A stretch of 31,096 nt of DNA from JBDNJM01 sp041687755 (GTDB lineage Bacteria; Planctomycetota; UBA1135; GCA-002686595): assembly GCA_041687755.1 (NCBI GenBank), contig JBDNJM010000041.1, forward strand, positions 1 to 31,096. Direction: 5' to 3'. Both the position numbers and the translations under genes were made by a program. This document shows positions 16,877 through 25,025 of the stretch, piece after piece. The notes beneath the pieces were generated by a model, which saw only the letters and a program-made list of their open reading frames with translations, was not told where the DNA came from and made no database searches. Position 1 is the first letter of the stretch. Each line of letters begins with the position of its first letter.

Positions 16877-16899
16877 CCCAGTGAAGAGTACGGGCTAGG
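16872..16899 (+). terminator. Perfect 8-bp stem-loop containing the PHP stop codon
   Basis: CCTAGCCC (16872-16879), 12-nt loop, GGGCTAGG (16892-16899). TAG (16874-16876) lies in the left arm. No T-run follows. Confidence 0.55.
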
Positions 16900-16943
16900 A
16901 GCGCTCCCCAAGCGATGCGCGCCTGGCCGTCGCCCGCGGAGCC

Positions 16944-17735
16944 TCACGCGCGCCCAAAGCGGCCCATCAGAGCCCGCCAGAGAAACCGCGGCGCCTTGGA
17001 CAGGGCGCGCAGCGGCAGGTTCTGGGTCGCAGGGAACGAACAGATCGCGCGGCCGTGCTCCAGGTCGTGAGCAATGCGCTCCGCAGCAGCTTCCACCGGC
17101 ACGAGCAGCCAGTCCGGCAGCGGCCGAGCGATGCGCTCGCCCGTGGTCATCTCGGACACGACGAAACCCGGCTGCACGTCGGTCACCCGCACGCCTGTGC
17201 CGCGCAGGTCCATGCGCAGTGTCTCCAGGTACGCCGCCAGCGCCGCCTTGCTCGCGGGGTAGGCGCCCGCGCTCGGCATGCCCCCCAGGCTCGCCAGGCT
17301 CGAGACGCCCGCCAGCGTGCCGCGCCCCCGGGGCAGCATGCACTCAAGTCCCGCGTGCAGCGTCGCGAAGGCCCCAACGACGTTCACGGCCAGGGTCGTC
17401 TCGATGGGACCCCACTGCAGTCGCGTGGCGTGGTCGGCCAGCCCGACGCCGGCGTTCGCCACAACTAGATCCAGGCCTCCGTACGGTTCGAGCAGACGCT
17501 CGTCCAGCTCCGCGATGAACGCGCGCAGGCCAGCCACGTCGCGCACGTCCAGCTCGTGAAACTCCGCGCTTCCGCCTGCGGACTGGATTTCGCCGCACAG
17601 CTGCTCCAGCCGCTCCACGCGCCGCGCCGTCAGGACCACGTGCGTCCCCCGCCGCGCCAGTTCCCGCCCCAAAGCGGCTCCGATGCCGCTGGACGCTCCG
17701 GTGATCAGCCCCGCCCGATGTCGTCGATGTCCCAT
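16944..17735 (-). CDS. Short-chain dehydrogenase/reductase
   Basis: A classical SDR of 263 aa, NAD(P)-dependent. Residues 12-19 TGASSGIG form the cofactor loop; Arg at 38-39 (TARR) suggests NADP preference. NAG (94-96), Asn118, Ser146, Tyr159 and Lys163 (AYPASK) complete the catalytic tetrad. The C-terminal stretch resembles DltE/YqjQ-like SDRs with membrane-associated basic ends. The substrate is unknown. Its 5' end faces a truncated metallophosphoesterase remnant with about 115 bp between. Confidence 0.9.
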   Translation of the reverse strand: MGHRRHRAGLITGASSGIGAALGRELARRGTHVVLTARRVERLEQLCGEIQSAGGSAEFHELDVRDVAGLRAFIAELDERLLEPYGGLDLVVANAGVGLADHATRLQWGPIETTLAVNVVGAFATLHAGLECMLPRGRGTLAGVSSLASLGGMPSAGAYPASKAALAAYLETLRMDLRGTGVRVTDVQPGFVVSEMTTGERIARPLPDWLLVPVEAAAERIAHDLEHGRAICSFPATQNLPLRALSKAPRFLWRALMGRFGRA

Positions 17736-17850
17736 GTCGAGACTGTACGTCCGCCCGGCGATGGCCCGAAGCGCGCGCTCTCCGAAGCACCCTGACCCCA
17801 GGTCTCATCGGCCAAGGCCCCGCAGGCGCGACCGCGCCAGAGAGGGCCCG

Positions 17851-18251
17851 CTTGAGAGCCACAGCGACGAAGTCGACGGCGCTGTGCCAACACACGCCTG
17901 GCTCGACGTGCTCGACGATGGTGCGTGTCGAGCCGCCCTCGTGGCCAACCGGAGCTCCCATGGGGGCCGACACAGGGCGGCCCGCGCCTACGCAAAGCTT
18001 CCCCAGTACCCGAAGGACAAGCCCAAGAACCTGGTCCACTTCATCTGCCGGTTCGAAGAGTCCCTGATCGCCGGAGCCAGCCAGCGCGGCTACGGTGAAG
18101 TGCTGTGCGATCCCATCCACAGGCCGGAGCTGCGCGAGGTCGGACGGCCCGATCGACGCCAACGGCGGCGACTGGGCGGGAAGCTGCGGCGCCCTCGTCG
18201 AGCACTTCGTCGAGCACTTCGTCGAGCACTTCGAAGGGCGCTTTAAGAGTC
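17851..18251 (+). pseudogene. C-terminal remnant of an LpxH-like (COG2908) metallophosphoesterase
   Basis: In frame +1, SHSDEVDGAV, AWLDVLDDGACRAALVANR and KNLVHFICRFEESLIAGASQ follow the order of COG2908 enzymes (HGDEFD; WLxxLGD...NR; VKNAVxFIxxFEE). They continue to CDPIHRPELREV, where the family has CGHIHRPE; the metal-binding Gly-His has become Asp-Pro. At about 18145 the homology moves to frame +2: DANGGDWAGSCGALVEH, matching the family's NxGDWVESCTALVEH. The N-terminal metal motifs (DxH, GDxxD, GNHD) are absent because the SDR gene occupies that DNA. High third-position GC follows the same frame switch. So this is a 5'-truncated, frameshifted gene lying just upstream of a glycosyltransferase, a pairing I recall from other genomes. 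Ends are approximate. Confidence 0.62.
18197..18232 (+). repeat. 12-bp perfect tandem repeat, three units (VEHF)
   Basis: GTCGAGCACTTC three times in a row, encoding VEHFVEHFVEHF at the end of the conserved ALVEH motif of the metallophosphoesterase remnant; intact relatives have a single copy followed by D/E-G-R. Confidence 0.95.
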
Positions 18252-18406
18252 CCGACTCGGCCTCCCTGCAGGCCGAGCGCTTCGCCAGCGGTGCGCCGAA
18301 CCCCGCGACGCTGCGGCTCGGGCCGACGCCCGCCGTCGTGCGCCACGCTGGTCGCATCGTCCCCGCAGCAACCACGGCCCCGACCCGCGCAGGGCGCGCG
18401 CGGATC

Positions 18407-19498
18407 ATGGCCACCGTCGACTACAGCATGGCCGGCGAAGGCCACGGGCACGCCACGCGCGTGCGCACGATAGTCGGGGACCTGCGCGCACGTCACCGCC
18501 TGGTATTGCTCGCGCCGGGCGATGCGCACTCGTTCCTGGAACCGCTTTAGCGCGATGCCCCGGACGTTGAAGTCGTCCAGATGCCCGGTCCTCGGTTCGA
18601 CTACAACGCCCGGCAGCGCGTCTCTGTGCCGGGCACCGCCGAGCTCGCCTCCAGCTACCTCGCGCAGCTCCCCGGCCTCGTGCGCACGCTGAGCCGCCGA
18701 CTCCGCGAGGACGACGCGAAGCTCCTCATCACCGGCTACGAGCCGGGCGGGCCACGCGCCGCCGAGCGCGCCGGCACGCCCTACATCGCCCTCGACCACC
18801 AGTCCTTCTTCAACGTCGCCGACCTCGGCTTCCTGCCGGCCGGGCTCCGGCGCAGCGCCCGCGGCATCGCGCGCTTCAACCGCCTGTACTATAGCCGACA
18901 GGTGCACACGATCAGCAGCTCGTTCTTCCTGCCCGAGCTCTTGGCCGGCGTTCGCTAGACGACCCTGGTCGGCCCCCTGCTGCGACCGAGCGTTCGCGCC
19001 GCCACGCCCGAGCCCGGTGGGCACGTCTTGGCGTACTGCAGGCGCAAGACGCCGCCGGCCGTGATGGAGACGCTCGGCGCCTGTGGCCGCGAAGTGCGCA
19101 TCTACGGCCTGGGCGAGCTTCCCGAGGACGGCAAGCTGCGCTACCGGCCGATCAGCGAGGAGGGCTCCAACGAAGACCTGGCCAGCTGCCTCGCCGTCGT
19201 GGCGAGCGCAGGCAACCAACTCCTGGGCGAGACCTTGTGCCTCGGCAAGCACGCCTTCGCCCTGCCCGAGGGCGGTCAGGACGAGCAGCTCATCAACGGC
19301 CACTACTTCGAGCGCATGCACGGTGGCCTGGCGCGCGATGCCGAGCAGGCGCGCCCGGACGAGCTCTCCACGTTCCCGGACGCCTTGGAGCGCGGAGATC
19401 TGCCGCCGGGGCCCCGCGTCCTGCCGGGCAACGGCCTCGCGTCCGAGCGTCTCGAAGACCTGCTGTCGGCCCTGGAGCCCGGAGCTTCCCGGGCTTGA
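18407..19498 (+). pseudogene. MJ1255-type glycosyltransferase interrupted by two in-frame TAG codons
   Basis: One frame runs from ATG 18407 to TGA 19498 (363 codons) and is broken only by TAG at 18548-18550 and TAG at 18956-18958. The N-terminal part, VDYSMAGEGHGHATRVRTI, matches the glycine-rich acceptor side of MurG-like/TIGR00661 glycosyltransferases. The C-terminal part, YRPISEEGSNEDLASC, ASAGNQLLGETLCLGKHAFA and LPEGGQDEQLINGHYFE, matches the nucleotide-sugar side. Both stops can arise from CAG by one C-to-T change. TAG is the ordinary stop of thrB and several other genes here, so suppression is unlikely and I call it a pseudogene. With the remnant upstream it forms a dying glycolipid-type locus. 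Confidence 0.75.
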
Positions 19499-19818
19499 GA
19501 GGCGGCGCGGCCTGCCCGCTCACCGAGCAAGGCGCCTCCAGGATGCCCTGCGGCCCCTCTGCTGGCGCACGTTCGGCGCGCAGAGCGCTCGCTGAATCCG
19601 TGCGACAAAGTCTCCCCCGCGCAGTGAGCGGCTGCGCGATATCGCGCGCCCGCACCGGCGTGGCCCCAGGGCGTCATCGGGCTCGCTGCCTGCCGACGCT
19701 CTTGGACGGTGAACTCTTCTCGTTGCTGCTGCGCCGCGGGAAGCCCCGATCACAGGAGTCCGCCCCGCCGATCCGAGCTGCGCCAACCTCCGGCCCCTCC
19801 GGCGCGTAGCATGGGGTG
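19499..19818. other. Intergenic region before the M16-like gene
   Basis: About 320 bp without a supportable gene. It contains the perfect 14-bp palindrome GCGCGATATCGCGC at 19634-19647. No clear promoter box or Shine-Dalgarno sequence is seen before the GTG (19816) / ATG (19819) start pair. Confidence 0.4.
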
Positions 19819-22014
19819 ATGCTCCGCACGCGCCTCGCCGCCCTCGCCGGGCTCTGCCTGCTTTCCGCTCCCGCGCTGACCCAGGCCGAGGACCGCCTAC
19901 TCCTGACCCGACCGGAGACGCCCGGCGTTGAACGGCTCACCGCCGTGTTTCCGGGCGGACGAGCCTTGAGCCCCGCCGCCTCGCCGGCGGCTGTCGATGC
20001 CCTGGTGGATCTGCTGCTTGGGCGACTCGATCTGCCCGGCGCGACCATCGAACTCGAACTGCTTCCCGGGGCCCTCGCGCTGGACCTGAAGTGCCCGCCC
20101 GACCGGACCGTGGACGCCCTTGAGGAGCTCGCCCGACTGCTGACGTCCGCTCCCGCGATCGGACCCGAGCTTGAGCTGGTCCTGACCCAGGCGAAGCTCG
20201 ACCGGGACCTCACCGCCCTCGCGCCGACCGAACGCCTGGAGCGCGGCCTGCTCGGCGTCCTCTACGACCGCCGCCTGGCCAGCGCCACCTCGCTCGGCGC
20301 CCAGGAGCACGGAGCCCTCGAGCCCGAGGAACTCGCCTCGCTCGGCCTCAGCCTCGTCTCTGGCAGCGCCGCCTACGTGCGCCTCGAAACCAGCCTGGAC
20401 CCGGCCGTCGCCCTGCCGCTGCTCGAAGGTTTCACCAGCGACCTGCCCGACCTCGGGCCCCAGGACCCCGGCCCCGCCGCGCGTCCGGCACCCGGTCCCC
20501 TGCCCGGTGGCCAGCTGCGCGTGTTCCAGGACCCCCACGTCCGTCCGGGCGCCGAACTCCTCTGCGTCCTAGCCGAGGGCGAGGCCCCCATCAACGATCC
20601 CCAGGCCATGGGCGCGCTCGGCGTTTGGCTCGAGTGGGTCACTTCCGACGAAGGCCCGCTCGGCTCCCGTCTCGAACCTACGGAGAGCGCCTCGTACCGG
20701 CTGGGATATCTCGAACTCGGCCGCCCTGCGTTGCAGGTGCGACTGAAGCTCTCCCCGACGAACATCGAGTCGCGCACGCGAGCGCTGTTCGCGCCCCTGG
20801 CCTCGCCCGATCTCACCTTGCCGACGGCGGCGGCCCTCGCGCGCGCCGCCGCGGGGCGCGCGTCGGCGGCCACCCAAGCCGCCCGGCTCAACCTCGCCCC
20901 GACCCTCGCGGCGGAAGTGGTGCGGGCCACCGCCCCCGTACTAGATCATTCAGGGCTCGATCCTTCAGGGCCCGAGGCGTTGACGCCTGAGCGCGCGCGG
21001 GACCTGGGCCTGACCTGGTGCGCGCCCGAGCGCCTGTGGCTCGCCGCCGAGAGCGAGCCGAACAGCGCCGCCCCGGCCCTGCCCCTATTCCAGTCCCCGT
21101 GGGAGCGCACTGCACCCGACGCGCGTGAAGTGCTGGCACTGCTGTTCGAGGCGCTCGGCGGCGAGGAACCGTTCAGCGAGCTGCAGCACACCAGCTCCCG
21201 TTCCCGGGTCACGATCCAGCTGCCGGATGGCGAGCTTGAGCTCGAGCTGCTCGTCCAGCGCCGGTTCCGCCCCTTCGGTCATCGCCTCGAACAGACCCAG
21301 GCGGGGCGCCAAATCGTGATGCGGATCGTCGAAGGACGCGCGGATCGCTCGATCGACGGAGCCGGTGAGTCGCGCCCGACCGACGAGATGTGGCAGCTGG
21401 TCGGGGCGGAGGAGCGCGGGCTCGAACGCCTGCTGTGGGGCCTGGCCCAGCGCGGCCCGATCGGCGCACGGCTCCTGCGCGAGTCCGCGCCCGATCCGGA
21501 AGTTTCCGCCCCCCAGTCGGTCGAGGACGACGGCGCTCAGGCCCCGCCTCTCGACGACACGGCTGCGGACCCGGAATCCAGCAGCGTCGAACGGCCAAGC
21601 ACCGGCCGCCTTGAGGCGACCCAGCCTCCCTCTGTCGCCGACGAGAGCACCAACCAGGACGCGGGCGAACGGCAGTCAGAGCCCCTCGACTCAGAGCCCC
21701 TCGACGCGGAGCCCCTCGACCCTGGAGCGCTCGCCGCTGCGGAAGCCGAAGCCGCGGCGCGCCGCCTGCCCGCCCAGCTCGAGCTCTTCGACGCGCGCGG
21801 CACCCTGGCCCTCCTCGAGATCGGAGCCGACGGCCTCCCGACCCGCCTTACCCCGGTCCAACCGGGCCCGGTCCGTCAGTACCTCTACTCGGAGTTCAGC
21901 GAGAGCGTCCCCCGCCTGCCCCTGCGCACGGAGCTGCCGCGCAGCCGCGTGACGGAAGTTCAGGAGTTCGAGCTGAACCCGGAGCTGGCGCCGGAACAGT
22001 TCGAGCCGCGCTAG
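19819..22014 (+). CDS. Secreted M16-peptidase-like protein without the HxxEH site
   Basis: A protein of 731 aa from ATG 19819 (a GTG lies one codon earlier). Residues 1-24 form a signal peptide ending near TQA. Residues ~25-400 resemble an M16 (insulinase-like) pair of domains: AVDALVDLLLGRLDLPGATIE, LARLLTSAP, then a long helix and LEPEELASLGLSL with a following strand, as in M16 proteins. The expected HxxEH zinc motif is not present, so it is probably a non-peptidase subunit. Residues ~435-540 (AREVLALLFEALGGEEPFSE, then beta strands) look like a LolA-like domain found at the end of some such proteins. A disordered acidic region with SEPLD repeats follows. Family calls are moderate. Confidence 0.6.
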   Translation: MLRTRLAALAGLCLLSAPALTQAEDRLLLTRPETPGVERLTAVFPGGRALSPAASPAAVDALVDLLLGRLDLPGATIELELLPGALALDLKCPPDRTVDALEELARLLTSAPAIGPELELVLTQAKLDRDLTALAPTERLERGLLGVLYDRRLASATSLGAQEHGALEPEELASLGLSLVSGSAAYVRLETSLDPAVALPLLEGFTSDLPDLGPQDPGPAARPAPGPLPGGQLRVFQDPHVRPGAELLCVLAEGEAPINDPQAMGALGVWLEWVTSDEGPLGSRLEPTESASYRLGYLELGRPALQVRLKLSPTNIESRTRALFAPLASPDLTLPTAAALARAAAGRASAATQAARLNLAPTLAAEVVRATAPVLDHSGLDPSGPEALTPERARDLGLTWCAPERLWLAAESEPNSAAPALPLFQSPWERTAPDAREVLALLFEALGGEEPFSELQHTSSRSRVTIQLPDGELELELLVQRRFRPFGHRLEQTQAGRQIVMRIVEGRADRSIDGAGESRPTDEMWQLVGAEERGLERLLWGLAQRGPIGARLLRESAPDPEVSAPQSVEDDGAQAPPLDDTAADPESSSVERPSTGRLEATQPPSVADESTNQDAGERQSEPLDSEPLDAEPLDPGALAAAEAEAAARRLPAQLELFDARGTLALLEIGADGLPTRLTPVQPGPVRQYLYSEFSESVPRLPLRTELPRSRVTEVQEFELNPELAPEQFEPR
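21676..21720 (+). repeat. 15-bp tandem repeat, three units (SEPLD)
   Basis: Units 21676-21690 and 21691-21705 are identical; 21706-21720 differs at two bases. They encode SEPLD, SEPLD, AEPLD in the acidic low-complexity linker of the M16-like protein. Confidence 0.92.
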
Positions 22015-22030
22015 CCGGCGCTGCACGGGG

Positions 22031-22117
22031 TCCGGCGTCCAAGAGCGCGCGCAACCGCGTCAGTCTCACCCAGCAGCGTGCAATCGCGTCAGTCGTCCAG
22101 GAGCGCGCGCAATCGCG
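22031..22117. repeat. 29-bp tandem repeat, three copies, at the 3' end of btpA-like gene
   Basis: Copies lie at 22031-22059, 22060-22088 and 22089-22117. The rightmost holds the last codons and stop of the minus-strand BtpA gene; the others lie beyond the stop. Copy 1 and copy 3 agree at about 25 of 29 positions. The period is not a multiple of three, but two copies are outside the reading frame. Each copy carries a GCGCG-like inverted stretch. Confidence 0.8.
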
Positions 22118-22919
22118 CGACGCGCACGGGGTCCACAGGCAGCTCCAGCCGGCCGTCGCGCTTGATCGACGTGCCGCAGATCGCGCCGCTCGCGAACTCC
22201 ATCAGGGCGGTGGCATTGCGCTCGTCCAGTCCGGAGCCGACAAGCAGGGGTGCCTCGGGTAGCGCGCGGCGCACGCGGCGCAGGTCCTCGACATCCGGCT
22301 CGGAGCCTGTGCCCCGCCCGCTCACGATCAGGCCATCGGCCAAGCCGCGCCCGAGCGTCTCCTTCGCCGACTCTTCGATGCTCACGGCTCCCAAGGGCGC
22401 GGCGTGCTTCACGTGCACGTCGGCCAGAATCAGAGCCGAGCTTCTGAGCCGGGCGCGCTCGCGCACAGTCTCCGCGGCCCGTCCCTCGATGACTCCTTGA
22501 TCCGTGACCGCGGCGCCTGCGTGCACGTTGACCCGCAGGAAGGCGAGGTTGCAGGCCGCCGCCAGGCCGAGTGCGCTGCGCGCGTCGTTGCGCAGCACGT
22601 TCACGCCGAGCGGCAGTCCATCGTCGCCGCCCAGCTCTTCGCCGACCGCGGCGAGGGCCAGGGCCATGGCAGCCACGGTCTCGGGCGCCACGTTCGACTT
22701 CTCGAAGGGCACGTCCCCGAAGTTCTCGACGATCACCGCGTCAGCGCCGCCCTCGCGCAGGGCAGCAGCGTCCGCCCGGGCCGCGTCCAGGACAGGGCCC
22801 ATGTGCCCCGCGTAGCGCGGCGCCCCCGGGAGTGCTGCCAGGTGCACGACGCCGATCAACAGCGGCCGAGGCCGCGATAAGTCAAGGTTCAGAGAAGTCC
22901 TCACGATGCCGTCTATCAT
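22089..22919 (-). CDS. BtpA/SgcQ family protein
   Basis: A TIM-barrel-like protein of 276 aa from ATG 22919-22917 (MIDGIVRTSL). Family signatures are IGVVHLAALPGAPRYAG, GADAVIVENFGDVPF, GVNVLRNDARSALGLAAA and VNVHAGAAVTDQGVIEGRA, with LIVSGRGTGSEPD and GSGLDERNA near the end. BtpA was linked to photosystem I stability in cyanobacteria; homologues in non-phototrophs, including SgcQ, have no proven reaction but resemble sugar-phosphate or nucleoside-related barrels. The protein should be cytoplasmic. It is divergent from PhoX with about 160 bp between; its 3' end is embedded in a 29-bp tandem repeat. Confidence 0.85.
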   Translation of the reverse strand: MIDGIVRTSLNLDLSRPRPLLIGVVHLAALPGAPRYAGHMGPVLDAARADAAALREGGADAVIVENFGDVPFEKSNVAPETVAAMALALAAVGEELGGDDGLPLGVNVLRNDARSALGLAAACNLAFLRVNVHAGAAVTDQGVIEGRAAETVRERARLRSSALILADVHVKHAAPLGAVSIEESAKETLGRGLADGLIVSGRGTGSEPDVEDLRRVRRALPEAPLLVGSGLDERNATALMEFASGAICGTSIKRDGRLELPVDPVRVARLRALLDD

Positions 22920-23081
22920 AGGGACCGGCGGGTTCCATGATGACGGAGAAGCTGTCTCCCTCAGCAGAGCCTGCCGCGCGAGCGCGTGTACCGGGACGCG
23001 AGTCCAGCGGACGACGGTCGGCGCCGCGACCGCCTGCGCGACGAACGCGCACTCCCCGCCCAACTTCCGACCCCGCCTGAG

Positions 23082-25025
23082 ATGAACCACCCCGAACCCG
23101 AACCGCCCCTTCGCTCCTTCTCCGCGGCGCCGTGGCTCGAGGAGGTCATCGAACGCCGCGCCGCCCTGCAGGGAGCCGCGGCGGCGATCGGGCTCTTCGC
23201 GTTGCGACCGGTGTCGCTGGCAGCGGCCGCTGTGCCCGCCCGCTCGACCTTGCGCTTCACCGAACTCGGCGCGCGCCTCGCCCCGACGCTGGGGCTCTCG
23301 CCCGGCCACCGCGCCCAGGTGCTGCTGCGCCAAGGCGACCCGCTGCTGCCCGACGCAGGGCCGTACGTGCCCGGTCGCATCGACGCCAGCGAACAAGCCA
23401 AGGCCTTCGGCTCGGGCAACGACTACCTGGCGTACCTGCCGCTCCCGCGCGGCTCGCAGAACTCCGATCACGGCCTACTGTTTTGCAACCACGAGAACTG
23501 CTATCCCGGCCTGCAGTTCGCGCAGCATCCTGAAGGCTACACCTCCGCACAGGCTGCCGCCGAGCGTGCCGCCATCGGGGGTTCGGTCGTCGAAGTGCGC
23601 CGCGAGGACGATCGCTGGAGCGTCGTCCCCGGCTCGCCCCTGGCGCGCCGACTCACCGGCGACACCCCCATGGCGATCCGTGGCCCCGCCGCCGGAAGCC
23701 CACGACTGGCCACGAACGCGGACCCCGCGGCTGAGAGAATCCTCGGCACGCTCGGCAACTGCGCGGGCGGCGTGACGCCCTGGGGCACCGTCCTGACCGC
23801 CGAGGAGAACGCCCCCGACTGCTTCACGGGGAAGCCGGCCGAGGACGCGGACCCCGCGGAAGTGCGCAGCATTGAGCGACTCGGGTTCGGCTACACCGAG
23901 CACGCCTGGGGCCGCTTCGAGCCGCGCTTCGACCTGGCCCAGGAGCCGCGCGAGGCCAACCGTTTCGGCTGGATCGTCGAGATCGACCCCTACGACCCGA
24001 CGTCCACTCCGATCAAGCGCACGGCGCTTGGCCGCTTTCGGCACGAGGGCGCCAACACCGCTGTTGGCCCCGATGGCCGCGTCGCGGTCTACATGGGCGA
24101 TGACACCAAGGGCGAGTACCTCTACCGCTTCGTGACCTCCCGCGCCTGGAATCCCGACAATTTGACGGCGAACCGCGAGCTCCTGGACGAGGGCACGCTC
24201 AGCGTGGCGCGCTTCGAGCCCGACGGGCGTCTCACCTGGCACGACCTCGTCTTCGGCAAGGGACCGCTCACGCCTGCAAACGACTTCACGTCCCAGGCCG
24301 ACGTCGTGATCGAGGCCCGCAGGGCCGGTGACCTGCTGGGCGCGACGCCGCTCGACCGGCCCGAGGACGTGGAGGTCCAGCCCGGCACGGGTCGGATCTA
24401 CGCGGCCCTGACGAACAACAGCGAACGCGGCGAGCGCTGGTGCACCGACACCGCCAACCCGCGGCCCGCGAATGTGCATGGGCACGTGCTGGAGCTGACC
24501 CCCCCCTCTGTCAGCCTCTCCGTAGGCCCCTCCGTCGGCCCCTCCGTCGGCCCCGAAACAGCTCCCGACCACGCCGCAGCCGAGTTCCGCTGGAGCGTGT
24601 TCCTACTCGCCGGCAACCCTCTCAGCGAAACCCACGGCGCCACCGTGCACCCCGAAACCACGCGCCATGGCTGGTTCTCCTGCCCCGACAACCTCGCCTT
24701 CGACTCCGCCGGGCGCCTGTGGATCGCCACAGACGGCAACGAGAACGTGAACCAACGCGGCGACGGGCTGTTCGCTTGCGACACGGACGGCGAGGGGCGT
24801 GCGCTCGTGCGGCACTTCCTGTCCGTGCCGATCGGGGCCGAGGCCTGCGGTCCCTGCTTCACTCCCGACGGCACGACCCTGTTCGTTTCGATCCAGCACC
24901 CCGGCAGCGGTGGAGGCTCGAACTACTCGAATCCCTCGACGCGTTGGCCCGACTTCCAGGCGGACGTCCCGCCGCGCGACGCCGTCGTCGCCGTGCGCCG
25001 TATCGACGGCGAAGCGCTCGGCTGA
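23082..25025 (+). CDS. phoX: PhoX-family alkaline phosphatase (DUF839), Tat-exported
   Basis: A protein of 647 aa from ATG 23082; a longer in-frame start at 22986 lies in Arg-rich sequence. Residues 25-50 (RRAALQGAAAAIGLFALRP) are a twin-arginine signal, typical for PhoX. Family motifs are GSGNDYLAYLPLP, HGLLFCNHE, GNCAGGVTPWGTVLTAEE, RFRHEGAN, YMGDDTKGEYLYRFV and RPEDVEVQPGTGRIYAALTNN, supplying the acidic and Cys ligands of the Ca/Fe phosphatase centre. It would release phosphate from organic esters outside the cytoplasm; no Pho box is evident. A three-unit SVGP repeat sits in a loop at about residue 480. Its stop touches that of the convergent gene (TGA-TCA). Confidence 0.88.
   Translation: MNHPEPEPPLRSFSAAPWLEEVIERRAALQGAAAAIGLFALRPVSLAAAAVPARSTLRFTELGARLAPTLGLSPGHRAQVLLRQGDPLLPDAGPYVPGRIDASEQAKAFGSGNDYLAYLPLPRGSQNSDHGLLFCNHENCYPGLQFAQHPEGYTSAQAAAERAAIGGSVVEVRREDDRWSVVPGSPLARRLTGDTPMAIRGPAAGSPRLATNADPAAERILGTLGNCAGGVTPWGTVLTAEENAPDCFTGKPAEDADPAEVRSIERLGFGYTEHAWGRFEPRFDLAQEPREANRFGWIVEIDPYDPTSTPIKRTALGRFRHEGANTAVGPDGRVAVYMGDDTKGEYLYRFVTSRAWNPDNLTANRELLDEGTLSVARFEPDGRLTWHDLVFGKGPLTPANDFTSQADVVIEARRAGDLLGATPLDRPEDVEVQPGTGRIYAALTNNSERGERWCTDTANPRPANVHGHVLELTPPSVSLSVGPSVGPSVGPETAPDHAAAEFRWSVFLLAGNPLSETHGATVHPETTRHGWFSCPDNLAFDSAGRLWIATDGNENVNQRGDGLFACDTDGEGRALVRHFLSVPIGAEACGPCFTPDGTTLFVSIQHPGSGGGSNYSNPSTRWPDFQADVPPRDAVVAVRRIDGEALG
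24519..24554 (+). repeat. 12-bp tandem repeat, three units (SVGP)
   Basis: Units 24519-24530, 24531-24542 and 24543-24554; the last two are identical and the first differs by one base. They encode SVGPSVGPSVGP in PhoX, between the conserved GHVLELTP strand and the next conserved strand. Confidence 0.95.

Noticed and set aside
17344..18414. Minus-strand open frame spanning the SDR start and the remnant region
   Set aside because: The plus-strand frames have better third-position GC and match COG2908 motifs, so the minus frame is a shadow.
18548..18958. TAG codons read as recoded amino acids
   Set aside because: At least six other genes in the window (thrB, PHP, M16-like and others) end at TAG, so a genome-wide amber recoding is unlikely; kept only as a check in the finding.
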